From assembly GCF_022458985.1 (NCBI RefSeq), contig NC_061777.1, forward strand, positions 13,047,668 through 13,111,667: a DNA stretch of 64,000 nt. The letters run 5' to 3'. The stretch is from Mugil cephalus (lineage: Eukaryota > Chordata > Actinopteri > Mugiliformes > Mugilidae). The notes below the pieces were generated by a model. It made no database searches. It was given only the letters and a program-made list of their open reading frames with translations, and was not told where the DNA came from. Of this stretch, positions 1 to 13,200 are shown one piece after another. Position 1 is the first letter of the stretch. The number at the start of each line of letters is the position of its first letter. The position numbers and the translations under genes were made by a program.

Positions 1-249
1 GACCTTTAGCATTTCCTGCTAAATGCGAGGCGTCAAATTCTGAAGGGATGTACCTCATACGATTCTCATACGCTATTTACACAACACATGCTCATGATGC
101 ATGTGAGTTGTCACTGACAACAGACCAACGATAACTAGACACAGTGTAATCATAATCATACTCATGCCTGTTAACAACTTGTGAATGAGTATATCAGTGT
201 GTGTAGTGTTTATGTGTGTGCGAGTGTATTTATATGTTTTATTTGTTTT

Positions 250-326
250 TTATTTGTGTGAAGGACTCTGGGTTGCATTTTTTTTTTGGTAGGAAAAGTG
301 CTATATAAATAAAGTTTGATTTGACG
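250..326 (+). repeat. LINE-like 3' tail fragment
   Basis: The stretch around 295-325 reads as a '...aaaagtgctatataaataaag...' tail, a sequence I associate with the 3' ends of L2-like or SINE elements scattered through teleost genomes. Only the tail is recognisable and no reverse-transcriptase coding is visible beside it. The assignment is from memory of such tails, not from a search. Confidence 0.45.
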
Positions 327-621
327 GTATACATTTCCTCGGCTTCCATACATCATGTGAATCACATCCCTCAGAAAACGGGTCAAGAAGCAATCTAGAT
401 TCAGCCTGTTGCTCGTTTTAATATAATACACATAATTTAATAAGACATAAAAGCTGGTTATAATCTAATAAGTCCCTCCATCTGTGCAGCCATTCAGCGG
501 TTCGGTCGATCAGTTCACTCTTCCTTAAGTTCGTCCGTCCAAACTGGCCGTGTTGACATTTAAGTTAAACCCAGACATGTCTTGTCTTGTGCGTAGCTGT
601 CACCAGTGTTCCTAACTTGGA
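327..621. other. Unassigned non-coding stretch
   Basis: I see no exon with acceptable splice sites and no clear repeat here. If the minus-strand exon pair at 622-1276 is real, this would be its 3' UTR. T-rich blocks near 237-255 would supply AATAAA-type signals on the minus strand. Confidence 0.3.
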
Positions 622-1276
622 TCATGCTGCTTCCATGGGTTTCTCAACTGCGTCGAGATCGAATCGGACTCCGAATTTTTTGCAGAGCATCTGACAAACC
701 TGACAAACCCACACAATCTACATGCATGTAGATTGTGTGGGCCGGTGGAGAGCTTTTGTTATCTTTGTACACAATATGCATTGCAGTGGCGTGTGCAGTG
801 TACTTTCTCTTTGGGAGGCCGAGCTTTGAGGAGGAAAACAAGACGTGCAGTGCGGGTTTGGTTTGATGCCTGTGTTCATGTGGGAGAGGAAGGGATGAGG
901 ACTCAGTCTCCCATAGGAAGACGGAAGCAACACAATGAGAATAAAATGTGTTGCAAAACCAACTGGTCTGGAAGAGAAAATCACGTGAACTCTTTGTGTT
1001 ATATAATAGTCCACACTTAATAAATGCATTTCCTCTGTTGGTTTTGAATGAATTGTTAGCGTTGTTAATAGTCCTACTTGAAGCTAACCTCGCCTAGTAG
1101 GTGTGGGACGGCGTGTTGAGGTCTGAGTGTGACCTTGTTCGCCAGATCCCCAGCAGCAGTCTGTTGAATTAAGCTGATAAAGACCTGGAATAAGTGCTCT
1201 CGTCTGGTGGCAGCATGAACAGTGAGGAGCAGCTCTGGTGTAGCGTTGATGCCTTTGATTTCCTTAGCTTCGAGCA
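622..1276 (-). CDS. Candidate last two exons of an unidentified minus-strand gene
   Basis: Two open blocks fit together as exons on the minus strand. The upstream block (1276 down to 1089) reads LEAKEIKGINATPELLLTVH near its start and ends in PHLLGE at a GTTAGC donor. The second block (690 down to 622) follows an AG acceptor, starts MLCKKFGVRF, ends KPMEAA and closes with a TGA stop. Phases match (188 nt with 2 leading bases, then 69 nt). The composition looks like ordinary protein. A possible earlier exon ends near 1590 with compatible phase (RRFPKVTVK). I do not recognise the protein, and the neighbours expected near HIP1R (CCDC62, DENR, VPS37B) do not match what I remember. It lies directly upstream of, and antisense to, the HIP1R start region, which is unusual. 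It could be a chance open frame. Confidence 0.35.
708..741. repeat. Perfect 34-bp palindrome
   Basis: The 17-base arm cccacacaatctacatg (708-724) is followed without a spacer by its exact reverse complement (725-741). It lies in the putative intron of the unidentified minus-strand gene, or upstream of HIP1R. As RNA it would form a perfect hairpin. Its origin is unknown. Confidence 0.9.
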
Positions 1277-1291
1277 CTGCGTCAGGCCGGG

Positions 1292-4200
1292 ATGTCCAAG
1301 CACATGGACACGCTGCTCAAAAGCAGAGATGACACGGTAAGAGGAGACGCCTGGTATTAAAGCAGCGCGCGGGTGTTTGTCGCGAGCTAGCGTGCTACTA
1401 CTACTACACTAATGCTAGCTGGACCTTATGGCAGCCCTTTGGGATTAGTGGAGGCTTTCCCTCTCTCTCTCTCACTTCTCCTCTCTGCTGGTCGGAGGAT
1501 TCACTGACCCTGGAACGTGATGCAGAGACACGGAGGATCTCTCAGACAGGCGGGCTTTGTTAATAGAGAGTGGATTTCTCCTGACTTACATTTAACCGTG
1601 ACTTTGGGAAACCGTCTGCGTGCGTCCGTGTTGCGCTGATGCGAGGCTCGATAGTGAGCTTTTGAGTGCACTGTGCAAACAATGAGTAACCTCAAAGTCT
1701 TAAAATAACTACAACAATTTGTAACAGTCCCAGCAGTTTGAGAAGCTGAATGTAAACGGTTACATGAAGAGTGTATTGACCCTTTTCTATCATAATGTAT
1801 TAAGAGTCATATTCTAAGGTTTTGTTAGTCGCAGCCCTGCTAGTGACTGGAGGGCCATTGGTTTGATCTCCTGTCTTCATTACTTCAATTGTGGCCTTGA
1901 GCAAATACATGTAATTCGACAAGTGGCCCTGAAACTCCCTATGGTAGACAAAAATGCTTCAGTTGACGGCGGCTGGCCATCGTGCACTTCTTTAGGCGGT
2001 AAACTGTGCGTAGTACTTGGTCACTGTGCCCCCTCCATCTCTGACTGACAGCCATTCTGAATGTACTATGAGAGTCTCCCTGCAGCCTCGCTGCTCAGCA
2101 GCCATCTGTTGAGGCCTCTGTGCCAGGCTCTGTGTGCCAGAGCGCGGCCCCCATCCAACCCAATCTTCTGCCCCAGCTGGCGGCCTTCCTCCCCCAACAA
2201 ACCCCTCATTGTCACACGGACCTCCATGCTAGCCCCCCGCACTCGCCCAGTGTAAACGAGGCCCTCGCAGCTCATTTGCGTCAGAAGGGGGCGGGGACGG
2301 CCTCCCATTAACCAGCACACCCGTGTCTCGCTCCGGACCTCAGTTTTCGCCCACAGTAGCCCCTCTGTGCTCTCTTGTGCGGCCCCATGTGTGTTTTTGG
2401 TGGTTGTGTGTGGATCGGAGTGGGCGACTCCCGGGTTTCTAATGCATTAAAGCAGCTTTTGTGGTGTTTTGTCGGGTTAAGGGCCTCTGACGCCAATATG
2501 TGATCATGGTTTAAACAAATATGCGGCGTGGATTTCTAAACCAGTGTTTCAGGTTAAGACTGAAGAACTGGAGTCCTATGCTTAGATGTTTAAAAAACCA
2601 CTTTACCAAGTAAGACGAGTCATACTGTGGTAAAAGAGAGGCTGACACCGGGCAGTTTGCCCCCATTAATGTCTAAACTCTGCAGTGGATTATTCTCTTA
2701 TATAATACTGACATGTTGACGCTGGGCTGCAAGCGGATATGACGGCCTTCAACACACCTGTTTTAAAGGACACAAGGCAAACAAGTGGATACAAATTGCC
2801 CAGGGTTTGACACGTGCTCCCATGCGTCACTCACATATGAGGATTTTTTTGAATAATCGTTACAGGTTATTTCAAATTGCACCCGGTCAGTTCAGCAATT
2901 ACTGAGGGGAGTTGTTTTGTCTCGTTGCAGCTTTGACTGGTTCGTGTCTGTGAGCGAGTGATTGTGATCCAAAAAAAAAAAAAAAAAACATGGCGGTTAA
3001 CCCTGTTCGATTTTTATCAATGGGTAGCTGCTCCGCATTCCTCTGCTGTGTCCAGTTGGTTTCAGATAACAACATGAATTTTACAAGAGCGCTCAAAAAA
3101 AGCCATTTAAAACACTCCAGCAGCCCACCCTCTAAAAATGTTTTAGTTTTTGTGTGTGAACGGGAGAAATTTAAAGTGTTTCTTTAAACATGTACTCGCA
3201 CTGTGTTACAAATGACATACAAATTAAACAAAGGGTCATAGGCAAAAACAAGACGGTTGTTGTGGTGCTGGATTCTTGTTCTTTATATGCTAAAGAGGGT
3301 TTTAACAGCTGAGGACTCTCCCTCCCCAGACTCCTCCTAACCATAATGTAATGGGCACAGGCTGGGGTATGAACACTGTTACGCAACACGACCATACTAT
3401 AAAAGCGTGTCATGTTATTGTACCTGTGGCTGCATGAAACAGGGTTTAGCATGTGTGACACATAGACCCAGCATATGTGTGTCTGTCTCTCCGCTCCAGC
3501 TCCTTCTCGCCGACACTTGTTCTACCTGCTGGACAGGTTACAGAGCTTCGTGTCTTGTGGCGACATATCCAGCAGGACGATTAGAGATGTTATCGTCGAG
3601 TTTGCCTCCATTGAACCGAGCCTCCTCTTCACGCTAACAACAGAAGGCTGATGCCTATCTTACCTTCCTTTCTGTCGATATTTAAGTTTAGTTCATTCAA
3701 ATAAGTGAGAAATAAAACTGCAGCACATAAAGTCAGTCTAACCGTGAAGCAAGAGCCCCGTCTGTGCACGGCAACCGTGTGTACACAACAGGTTGTTATG
3801 CGTTTTGACTGCTGGTCTTCATTCAACTTGTCACGACCTACGTGTTTGTCGTTTGCCATGTGGGTGGAGAATCCAGGCGTGTGACATCTAACGTTAAATC
3901 CTCTCCTCTTCTCACAGCTCAACAGCATCAGCAAAGCCATCACCTCCACCGAGACGCCTGTGAAGGAGAAGCATGCCCGACGTATCCTTAAAAAAATGTT
4001 TCCAAAAACAGAATCAGTAGGGGGTTTCCGCATACACAAAGACTTAGAGTTAAAAGCTAAACAAGACTCAAGCAAAATCTGTTCAGTACGTTTGAGGCTT
4101 GAGCACTGACTGCCTGACTGCCTTACCTGACAAAACCTCTGAAAACCAGAGGGTTGGCTGTGGTTGATAAAGTGAAAGTGGACGTGAAGAAAGCTAAGCT

Positions 4201-7200
4201 GTTAAAGAACTAATAAAGAACTAAGAACTAATATATATACATATATAAGACTATAAGACTTAAGGATGTGGTGTAGGAACAGGCATCAGTTTGAGAGGTA
4301 AAGCAACAGATTATTTACTTTGATTTCTCAGATTATGGAGCGATATTTTCGTGGCACTTCAAATATGTGAATTAAAATATTTAGCTTAGCAGGAGACAGA
4401 ACAGACACACACCGTGATTTGCAGAAATATTTTTAAGCGAAAGTAATCATGAAGCCAGCCGTGATATTTCCTTCTTCTGGAAAGGCTAAATCAACAGTGA
4501 ACCGCATTCTTCCATTTTGAAGTCAGCATGAAACGGCAGTTTGGAAACCACCTTTATCTTGTAATGGGATAGACTTCCTTACTGGACGGGGTGGAACAAC
4601 CTGTAGCATATCAAAGCACATCAGCTAGAGTTTGATTTAAAGGTCAGATTTGTTAATGTTATCAGGCGGCTCATGTTTTTAAAGTGTACATGTGTAGTGA
4701 GGTGGGGATAAGCAGAATAAACAGATTTGTGTGTGTTAAAAACACAGACTGAAAGGATATTTGTGCGCCTTTTAATACCTGCCAGCAAATACGGTGGTTC
4801 ACCCTTAACGGTGATAACAACAGGAATCATTCTGGGGACTCACAGGGAGAAGGGAGCCTACACCTTCTGGTCCTATGCTCTGGGCTTCCCCCTGGCCAGC
4901 AGCTCCATCCTCAGCTGGAAGTTCTGCCACGTACTGCACAAAGTCCTGCGAGACGGGCACCGCAATGTAAGGCACCAAGTACCCACAAAGTCTGACTTCC
5001 TGTTTGTAATTGTTGAAAAAAAATAATTTTCGGTGCTAACTCAAGCACTCCCCTTCTCAGGTCCTACAGGACTGCATGAGACATCACAGTTCTCTTGTAG
5101 AAGTCGGGAAAATGTGGGTAAGTCTTGTCCGTGTTTTTTTGTTACACTTCTAAGAACAGTTTCAATAACGGCAAATGTTAATTCTTGCTCTTCGGCTCCT
5201 GCTGTTTCCAGGCCCACCTCCATGACAGATACGGACAGCTAGTGGCTCTCTATACCAAGCTGCTCTGCACAAAACTGGAGTTTCATGCTAAGGTGAGCGC
5301 ATCCTCCGCATCCGCATCCCTCCGAATTTGGTGATGCTGTAAAACCTAAGGAGAGGAAACTAAACCTTCTATACTGTACCTCAATGCAGCATACGGATAT
5401 CCCACCGAACCTGGAGGTCACAGATGAAGTCCTGGAGCGCACCGCAGGAACAGACATTAATAATGTGTGAGTTTCAAAATACAGTGAAGTGATCATCGTG
5501 TATTAAATATGCTATATGATTTTTATCATCATCTTTGTTCATAAAATACGATGACGAACCTTGCCAGCCTTTCATTTCACAGGGTCACATCATCATTGTT
5601 TCTAGGTTGGGGGTGGGGAGGGGGCTCTTTTCTGTGTAACCGAGGTATCATCTTCTCTCATGCAGGTTCCAGCTCACAGTGGAGGTGTTTGATTACCTGG
5701 ACACGGAGCTGCGGCTGGCAGAGACAGGTGAAAACAAAAACTCCTCCCACCTTTTCGCCGTCCTTCTCTTAGAGGCAAGAGAAACGTGATCTGCAGTCGA
5801 GGGCTGCTGCCTGCAGACATTATCTATTTATGCGCGAGAACCTAAGAGCCTATTCACATGGACTGTGATCCATTTTGTTAGATGCGAGAGTCTCAGCTCG
5901 TCTCCTGTTTTTTTTTTTTTTTTAACTGATGAGGAAATGCCTGTAATTAGAGTGCATTAAGTTGATTTCCTCTCATTTAGGCGTAATGGTATGCTACTCC
6001 CAAGCTTGCAGGGTGGAGGCCCGGGATCCTGTCTCGATCCCGTAAACAAATCTTGCAGCTGTATTCTGAATGGCGTGCGGTTGTACTCGCGAGTGTTGCC
6101 ACAGCCTGAGCCCCGACCCCCCTTCAGAGTCCACCCTCTCCATATCCGGCACAGACATTTCTAAAAATAACAGTGCGAAACGAAATATTTCTAACGACTG
6201 CCTTTGATTTTCTCTCCCAGTGATTCGACAGCTCAACACATCCATTGCCATCTCCACTCTCACATCGGGCCAGTGTCGCCTGGCTCCACTCATCCAAGTT
6301 ATCCAGGACTGCAGCCACCTCTACCACTTCACCGTCAAGCTGCTGTTCAAGCTGCATGCCTGTAAGCACAGATACCACCCCAGAAAATCAATATTCAGCT
6401 TAAGCCTTCGTCTATAAAAAGTTCTCTAGCTGATGCGTCCAAGATATTTCTGTTCTTTTGTGTGTATCTGATGAATATGAACCATACTGACAAATTTGAA
6501 TCATGTCGCGTATTTCAGGTCTCCCTGCTGATACCTTGCAAGGACACCGGGAACGATTCCACGACCAGTTCCACAGGTAAGCTGCCCAAGGCCCAAAGCT
6601 ATGAACGAACAAGAGAGACTGCATCAAAGGTTTTTCCGTTTTGTTTTGTTTTTTTTTTTGACAAAGGAAGTCTGCAACATTATCTTGCCTCACCCAGTCA
6701 CCACAGCACTTTGAACTAATGCAAATGTAACCACCGTGTCCCTTCCCCCACCCTTTATCCGTTTGTCAGTTGGCGTCATTATCACATTTATATTTGCTGG
6801 TGAGTTCAGGGGCCTCTGAAGTTCAGAGAATGTGTCACAGATTATACAGAAAAGTTTAGGGGCGTCCTAACAGTCGGTTTGTTACATGCACGTGAAAAAA
6901 CGAATTATTGCCATAATCAGACTATAACAGGAGAACTTAAGTGCATGTAAACACGTTACTCCGATTAAAATCGGAGTTCTCATTATTCCGATTGAGACAC
7001 CCAGATAGTGCGATTGGAATTCGGTTTTCTGCCGCCATGTATACGGATTAATCGCAGTATTGATCAGATAATGCGTGTGCGCATACTCCACAACAGCTGC
7101 ACTGGCATGAGACCCTGGAACAAAAACATCCAAGTAAGCCAGTCGTAGAAGAAGAAGAAGAAGATAAACAGAGCCGTTAAAGGAACCGTCTGACAGATAG

Positions 7201-10200
7201 CGTGGATCTTACCTGCACCAGATGTAGCGCGAACATTACATACGAGATTTAAAAATGTACAATTATCCCTATGGTTGTTGTTTGAAATACTGGTTTGGCG
7301 CATGAACGACTCGGGCCGTATTAATATGGTATTAACCTACTGAAAAGACATGTATCGCCACCTAGTGTGGAGGAGGAGAATAGTTATTCGGTTTTCTTGC
7401 GCTGCATGTAAACTGGGACGAGGACTGTAGTCAGAAAGTCGAATTTTGAGCATAGCTCGATTAAGCTCTGCATGTAAACGCACTGTGTGATATAACAAAG
7501 GAAAACCACTGTGCTTTAACATGAGGTTCTTTCTCCCACAGCCTTAAGACCTTCTTCAATAGAGCCAGGGACATGCTCTACTTCAAGAGACTCATCCAGA
7601 TCCCCAAGCTGCCTGATGTAAGTGCTCCATCTTGGAAGCCTCCCCCATAAACCAGATGCAGCTACTGTAACCTACAGGGAAACTGGCTTATTATTTTTGT
7701 GAACAGCAAAAGCAGTCTGTTGCAGTTCAGCACAGAAAGCATGAGAGAATACTGTTATGTTTTTAACCAACTTTTTGTCACTCTCCTCCAGTCCCCACCC
7801 AACTTCCTGCACGCCGCCTCACTGGCCAAACACGTGAAGCCAGTGGTGGTCATCCCCGATGAGGACGAGCCGGAGCAACAAGACGACGATGACGACGACC
7901 CCGAGCCGCTCATTGAGGTCAGCGAAGTCTCAACACCCAGCTTACAGCCACAGCAGCAGGTACGGGGCGACAGACGCGTGTGCGTATAAGTTAAAGCTGT
8001 TGGTTTAAGTTTCTGTCATATTTATTCATTTCTTTTTGTCAGCAGCTGGACATATTTGATCAGGCATTTGGACCTCCGAATGGAGGCTTTGATGACAGGT
8101 GAGTTTTTCCCCACCACAGCCTCTCGGTTTCTGATTGATTATTCGGTTTCGGTAGTTTGTCTGTGCCTGCACATTGTGACAGTGGGTTTCCTGCCTGGCA
8201 GGGATCTTCAGATCGAGAGCCTGAAACGGGACCTGGAGCTGCTGAGAGCAGAACTGGAAAGAGTGAAAGCAGAGGTAGGGGCAGTTCGCTCCGAATAACC
8301 TGTTGCTTGGTTTTAGGAGAACTTTCTGTGTGTGTGTGTGTGGGACAGCAGAGGGCACGATTATCTATGTGCAAAGGAATCTGGGTCATTTGTTGGGCGG
8401 ATGCAGATCCTACTCCTGACATGTAGAATGTGGCAAGTAGCCTCTGAAGCAGAGGTGTGACAGAAGTCAACTGTTCACGTCACAGATGCGATCTCCTTTG
8501 ACTTCTCTGTTCCTCTTAAAGCAGATGTAAAAAGATTTAAATGCGAGGCTACCTAAGGAGAGACCAGGAGATATGAAATGAATGCGTCTTGTGGAATAAT
8601 AATGTTCGTCATACAATAAGAATAATAAACTTAAGAATAATAAACTGCGTTTACATCGTTTTTTCCTGAACTCCGTCCCATTTCGCCCTCCTAAAGGCTC
8701 AGCGCTACATCACGCAGCTCAAGTCCCAGATCAACAGTTTGGAGGCAGAGCTGGAGGAGCAGCGTGCGCAGAAACAACGCGCCCTCGTGGAAAATGAGCA
8801 GCTGCGCATGGAGCTGGAGGCAACACGCCGCCGAAACGCAGACCACGAGAGCTTGCAGACCACCTTCATTGAGGCCGAAAGTAAGACCTCCAGTGATCTC
8901 TCCGTCCTACAGGGCTAGAGGGCTGCTATCGTGAACGAGATAAAACTCTCATCTCTCTTTCTCCTCTGAGCAGAAAGGGCACAGGCCACTGAGCAGCGGT
9001 ACAACAAGCTGAAAGAGAAGCACACGGAGCTGGTGGCCAGTCACGCTGAATTACTTCGGAAGGTACAGACGGGCTGCAGAGCAGTCCCGAGACGTTTAAT
9101 TAGATGTCGGCGCCTGGCCGCGTGTGGGTTAATGTGTTAATGTGTTGACAGAGTGCAGACACGGTGAAGATGCTGTCGGTAACCCAGCAGACACAGGAGG
9201 AAGTGGAGAGGACCAAACAGCAGTTGTCCTTTGAGGTGGATCGGATAAAACAAGAAGCAGACATGAAGGTGAGTGTTGAGTTGCCGTTGGAGCGTGCGCA
9301 TGTCGTGTAGGTGTGGACGTTTGCCTTGCTCAGCCTGGTTTCTGTTGCCCCTGCAGTTGGAGGAGCAGAAGTTCGAGATGGAGAAGCTGAAGAGGGAGCT
9401 GGAGGAGAAGATGGCAGAAATGGTGCGGATCCGGGCGACTTTGCAGAGCAGCGAGAAGGTGAGCCCGCCCGCGGCGCGTTGACGCAGCGGCAGCCTTGGC
9501 CTGGTGTCCAGCTTTTATTCGCCTTCATTTAGTATTCAGAGTTACCGTCGGCTCTGAGGCTCGAGGCACGCCACACATTTCCGGATGGACTTTCCCGCCG
9601 ACACTCACCGCCATCTGTCTCTCCTGGCTCCCCTCTTTTGCTCTCTGTCTTTGCCAGACGTCGGAGCAAGTGAACAGCTCAATGACAGCTCTGCAGGCAG
9701 AGAAGGAGCGCTTGATGCGATCCGTGAGCGAGAAGGAGGCGGAGCTGTCGTCTCTGCGGCAGTCCGCGCAGCTGCAGCAGTCGTCGCTTCAGCAGGAGCG
9801 AGAGAAGAGCAGCAGGGAGCTCGGGGAGCTGCAGGGCAAACTGCAGGAGAAGGTCAGTCAGGACGGTAGAGCCCAGCTCAGTGCTGTGAGATACAGACTG
9901 GCCTCCATTTACTTGCATTTTTATGTCTTTATGAAAAAGCTGGAACGAGAACAAAAGGGCAACATATCTTTGTAAGGAGCCTTTTATTTGTGAACTCATT
10001 TGAGCTCAAGACAAATTATTTTCATTTTAGCGAAAAAGTGATGTGTAGTTTAGATGTATATGCACCAAAATAATGATTGTTATGTCTTATTTCCAAAGCA
10101 GATTTCTGAAATTTTATTGAATTTACCAGGTTAATATGAATTAATAAAAGCATAAGAGAATTATTAGCACCTCATGAAAACCTCTCAGCTTAAATAAAGT

Positions 10201-13200
10201 ATTTTTAAGGAAACGGTCCATAACTGGAACGTGGCCATAGCTCATATAAATGTTGTCAAAACGAAGCAAAAACGCATCCAACTAATAATAAACTCTGCTT
10301 TGGCAAATAGTTAATCATGCACTTATATGTGTGTTTTGTATATAAACATTAAGTCGTGTGTGTGTTTATTCGCCGAATGTAGACGAGTCAAGAGCAGCAG
10401 ATGAAGGCGAAGCTTCTGGAGGAGCAGTTTTCTCTTCTGCAAGGCACCATAACAGAAGCCGAGAACATCATCCAAGATGCTGTTGCCAAGCTGGACGATC
10501 CCCTTCATATACGCTGCACCAGCTCTCCAGGTCCGACTCCTACGCTGTTATTTCAGGCTGAAAATAAATCAAATTAACATCAGACAAACTAATCACAGAG
10601 AGCAGAAATCTACCTGACACTTAAACAGAGCTTGTGTGTTTTTTTTTTGTTTGTTTTACAGATTACCTCATAAGCAGGGCGGAGGCCACACTGGGCTCCA
10701 TTGACAAAGTGAAAAAGGGCCACGCAGATTATCTGAAGAACATGGGGGGTGAGCTTCCTCTGCTTCTGATTTGACTCATCCTGTTGACCCCATGACACTC
10801 TGTGCTTGGTTTATTAGGTTTGTTTGTGTGGTCTTCTGCTCTCTTACTGTATGTTGTTGTGACCAGATGCTGGAGGGCTGCTGAGGGCACTGACCCAGTT
10901 CTCCCACTTGACTGCGGACACAATTATTAACGGCAGCGCCACTGCGCACATGGCACCCACTGACCATGCAGACCGTAAGGAATAGTCTATGTTCTTTCAC
11001 TGGAATTAAGAAAATTAGAGGAGATTCAACTTTATTGTCATTACACTTGTACAGATACAAGGCAACACAATGTAGTTTAACATCTAACCAGAAGTTCAAT
11101 GAGCAGTAAATGCATGGAGCATAAATAATTATTAATATTACTAAACTAGTACAATATTTGGCACATAGTACTGTGCAAACAGATTATTTAAAGTGTGCGT
11201 GTGCAGTCCAGTAGTGCAGTGGTGATGGTGTAACATAGTTAGCGAGGGGTGTGAGTGGATTGGTGTGTAAGGGTCGTAGAGATCAGTTCACGCCACGTCT
11301 GAATTTTATTTAACAAACGTCTGCTCTTTTACCCCCTGCAGGACTGACGGAGAACTGCAGAGGCTGTGCCACCGAGAGTCTGCAGTACTTGAAGGAGCTG
11401 AAGTCCAAGACCACCCTCCAGAGGGCCGACCCAGCCTCTATTCGCGTAATCATTCAGAAGATCCTGCACTTGGGCCAGGTGAGAGAAAGCACAATTTCTT
11501 CTGCACGTTAAAATTATTTAGTTATCTTGTCCCATTAGAGAGAATAAGGAGCCCTTAGGCCACAGTTGGAGATATGCACCAAACTAGTTTTTCAGACGTG
11601 CTTTGAAACATCAACTTAATCTACCTCACCATGTTATTATTAAGCATTACTACCACCTGTCTTGCCTTTAGTAACCTGATGTAGATCTGCACACCAGTAA
11701 CCCAGCATCTACAAGTGACATGTAGGATCCCAAATTAAATTTAAGAATTATGAATTGAACACATTTATTTAGTGGCTTCTAAGGAGACCATAAATAAATA
11801 CTTGAACTATAAAGGCAATTTAGTTTGGACTTATTAAGGACTTGGTTTGAATAAATGAGGTTTCTGGTAATTCTTACAATTTTTATTTGACCTTTTGTGG
11901 AAACCTGAGCCTGCTGCTTCAGATATATTTACGACCGAAAGCCGTACAATAATTAAATTGCGTTATTTTAGAGTAATACAATCACCCCGACCCGTTAACC
12001 AGTGGTGTTTTCCCCCCAAACAAACGTGACTAATTTATTTTATTTTTTTTTTAATCTAGGAGCTGCGGCCGAAAGGCATGGACATTCGTCAGGATGAGCT
12101 GGGAGATCTGGTCGATAAGGAGATGGCAGCGACATCAGCAGCTATTGAGGAGGCAGTTCGCAGGATTGATGTAAGTGGAGTACACCTTTGCTTTAAGATA
12201 TTTTCTCTGTAGTGAACACGCGATAATATCATACACTGTATTCATTGTAACTCATAAGCGTCTCATATGCTTTTGCATTTAGGAAATGATGAATCAGGCA
12301 CGAAAGGACACGACAGGAATTAAACTGGAGGTCAATGAAAGGTCCGTTTGTTTCTTTTTAAGTCAGTTAAATACCAGCTTATAAGAAGATGCTTCACGTT
12401 CCCTGAAGAAAAATGCCGTATCTTGTTAATTAGGTTTTTCTCTTTTGCAGAATCCTCTTCAGCTGCACTGACCTCATGAAGGTACAGTATGTCTTTCACG
12501 CTACGGCACACGATGTCCTATTTTTAAATTACATTCCCAATGAACATATGTGCCTGATTTTATTTATTTATTTTTTTATCGTTTCAATCCTCTTATCTCT
12601 CCTTGTCCTCTAGGCCATCCGCATGCTGATCATATCATCCACAGACTTGCAGAAAGAGATTGTCGAGGGTGGGAGGGTGAGTCAGACTTTTCTATTTCTG
12701 AATCCAAATGCGGCAGGTTGTTTTTTTTTTTTTTGTTTGTTTTTTTTTCCAAGAGTGGGACGTTCTGTTCCATTCAGAAATATCCTCTAACAGCGCTAAT
12801 GTTTTTGCTTGTTCAGGGCGCGGCCACCATTAAAGAGTTCTACGCCAGAAACTCTCGCTGGACTGAGGGACTCATCTCGGCTGCCAAGGCAGTAGGATGG
12901 GGAGCCACGGAGATGGTGTAAGTTCTCAGCTTGCGGATGTTTAAATCACTTTATTGTACCTAACCACCTTCAATACCGTGCCAAACTAATTGTGCCACTG
13001 CAAACACGACCTGCGGTAATCAAGCCGCTTCCTCTGAAATCATGCAGGGAAATGAAGTCATTCATGAAATTATGCTCTTGTCTTGCAGAGAGTCTGCTGA
13101 TAAGGTGGTGCTGCACACAGGCAAATATGAGGAGCTGATCGTCTGCTCTCATGAGATCGCTGCGAGCACTGCACAGCTGGTCGCTGCCTCAAAGGTAATC

